From: Bacteroidota bacterium
Lineage (GTDB): Bacteria > Bacteroidota > Bacteroidia > Bacteroidales > UBA1402
Assembly (NCBI GenBank): GCA_030706285.1
Contig: JAUZOU010000113.1
Location: 1 to 8,596 of the forward strand
Reading direction: 5' to 3'
Length of the DNA stretch: 8,596 nucleotides
Position numbers and translations under genes: made by a program. Under the pieces are notes generated by a model, which saw only the letters and a program-made list of their open reading frames with translations, made no database searches and was not told the DNA's origin. Numbering within the stretch: the stretch's first letter is position 1; the number at the start of each line of letters is the position of its first letter. Shown here piece after piece: positions 7,704 through 8,596 of this stretch.

Positions 7704-8596
7704 ATGAAAAAATTTAATTATATACTGATATGCCTGGTAATCACTTCATTTGTGATGGTCAGTTGTAACGGTCTTCTGGATGCGGATTCAGAAAGATATA
7801 CATTTGACGAGAATTATCAGATGAGCTCCGATCATGATTCGCTTTATGCAATGGTCGGCATCTTATCTCAGCTACAGAAACTGGGAGATCGCTATGTGTT
7901 GCTCGGGGAACTGCGCGGAGATCTGATGCAAACCAATGATGAAGCTTCCCTGTACCTGAAACAGATCAATGAATTCAATATCTCCAAGGATAATCCGTAT
8001 ACCAGTACGAAAGAATACTATTCAATCATCAATAACTGCAACTACACCATTCAATACGTCGATACAGCCAAAGTAAAGAATGCTGAAAAACCAATGCTAA
8101 GGGTGATGGCGGCAGCCAAAGCCATCCGCGCCTGGACCTATCTGCAATTGGTACTCAATTATGGATCGGCCAAATACATTGATAGGCCCATCCTGACATC
8201 GACTGATGCAGAAATGACGTATCCTGTTTACAATCTCAGCCAGCTGGCTGATGCCTTAATCGAGGACCTGTTGCCTTTCAAAGATGTTGAACCGTTACAA
8301 CTTGGCGTATTTGCAGAATATAATTCAAACCTGTCCATGTTACCGATCAAATTTTTGCTAGGTGATCTTTACTTGTGGAAAGGTGATTATGAGCATGCAG
8401 CCAACATGTATTATGAATTGATGTATGCTAAAAGCCTAGTCATTAAAAAAGACTACATGAATTATTGGGAATATAGCGATAAATTTGTTAAAACAATATT
8501 ACATATTGATTGGAAAAATACATTTAAAGCTGGTTCAACAGAAGTGCTTGCCGCATTATCCAGCTCTCCTGACTATGGTTCTCCATTTACGTTGGA
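7704..8596 (+). CDS. SusD/RagB family outer-membrane nutrient-binding lipoprotein (5' part only)
   Basis: This gene is open to the window edge: 297 codons are present, and the C-terminal SusD_RagB domain is missing. The start MKKFNYILICLVITSFVMVSC is a lipoprotein signal peptide with Cys21, followed by NGLLDADSE. Typical SusD N-terminal features follow: ELRGDLMQ, YYSIINNCNYTIQYVD, AAAKAIRAWTYLQLVLNYG (the conserved helix of the family), and the repeat-like helix LPIKFLLGDLYLWKGDYEHAANMY. The ATG lies 31 bases after the SusC stop in an A-rich context, the standard susC-susD order, so this is the partner lid of that transporter. Where it overlaps the upstream SusD fragment (from W-x-x-x-Y near residue 226), it is clearly divergent and has a longer stretch after the helix, so the two are not recent duplicates. 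Bases about 8440-8530 are much more A/T-rich than the rest of the gene. Confidence 0.95.
   Translation, partial: MKKFNYILICLVITSFVMVSCNGLLDADSERYTFDENYQMSSDHDSLYAMVGILSQLQKLGDRYVLLGELRGDLMQTNDEASLYLKQINEFNISKDNPYTSTKEYYSIINNCNYTIQYVDTAKVKNAEKPMLRVMAAAKAIRAWTYLQLVLNYGSAKYIDRPILTSTDAEMTYPVYNLSQLADALIEDLLPFKDVEPLQLGVFAEYNSNLSMLPIKFLLGDLYLWKGDYEHAANMYYELMYAKSLVIKKDYMNYWEYSDKFVKTILHIDWKNTFKAGSTEVLAALSSSPDYGSPFTL

Overview
The window is a piece of a Bacteroidota (most likely Bacteroidales, gut-type) polysaccharide- or glycoconjugate-utilisation locus. The evidence is the SusC/SusD outer-membrane import proteins, lipoprotein signal peptides with acidic residues after the lipidated Cys, A/T-rich start contexts without Shine-Dalgarno sequences, and moderate GC. 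All five genes lie on the + strand with short gaps (7, 34, 105 and 31 bases, taking the SusC start preferred here), so they look like one transcript. No promoter, terminator, RNA gene, mobile element or CRISPR array is visible.

Layout: (1) 1-878, the C-terminal half of a SusD/RagB lipoprotein whose start, and presumably its SusC partner, lie upstream of the window. (2) 886-2841, a 651-aa lipoprotein with two FAS1 (fasciclin) domains and a C-terminal beta-rich region. (3) 2876-4360, a 494-aa lipoprotein, also with two FAS1 domains, ending in a domain that resembles CBM6/35-type galactose-binding-like modules. (4) 4466-7672, a complete SusC/RagA TonB-dependent transporter (about 1068 aa) that lacks a recognisable canonical TonB box. 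(5) 7704 to the window end, the N-terminal 297 residues of a second, clearly different SusD lipoprotein, which runs off the edge.

The likely logic is that two SusD-type units sit in tandem with a pair of FAS1 lipoproteins between them. The FAS1 proteins are best explained as surface-exposed accessory binding proteins that capture or hold a glycan or glycoprotein ligand, and the SusC-SusD pair moves it across the outer membrane with energy from TonB-ExbBD. No glycoside hydrolase, lyase, sulfatase, peptidase or regulator is present here, so the substrate cannot be named. The most interesting points are the paired FAS1 lipoproteins with candidate carbohydrate-binding C-termini and the atypical TonB-box region of the transporter. 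I do not see an unambiguously new biological system.
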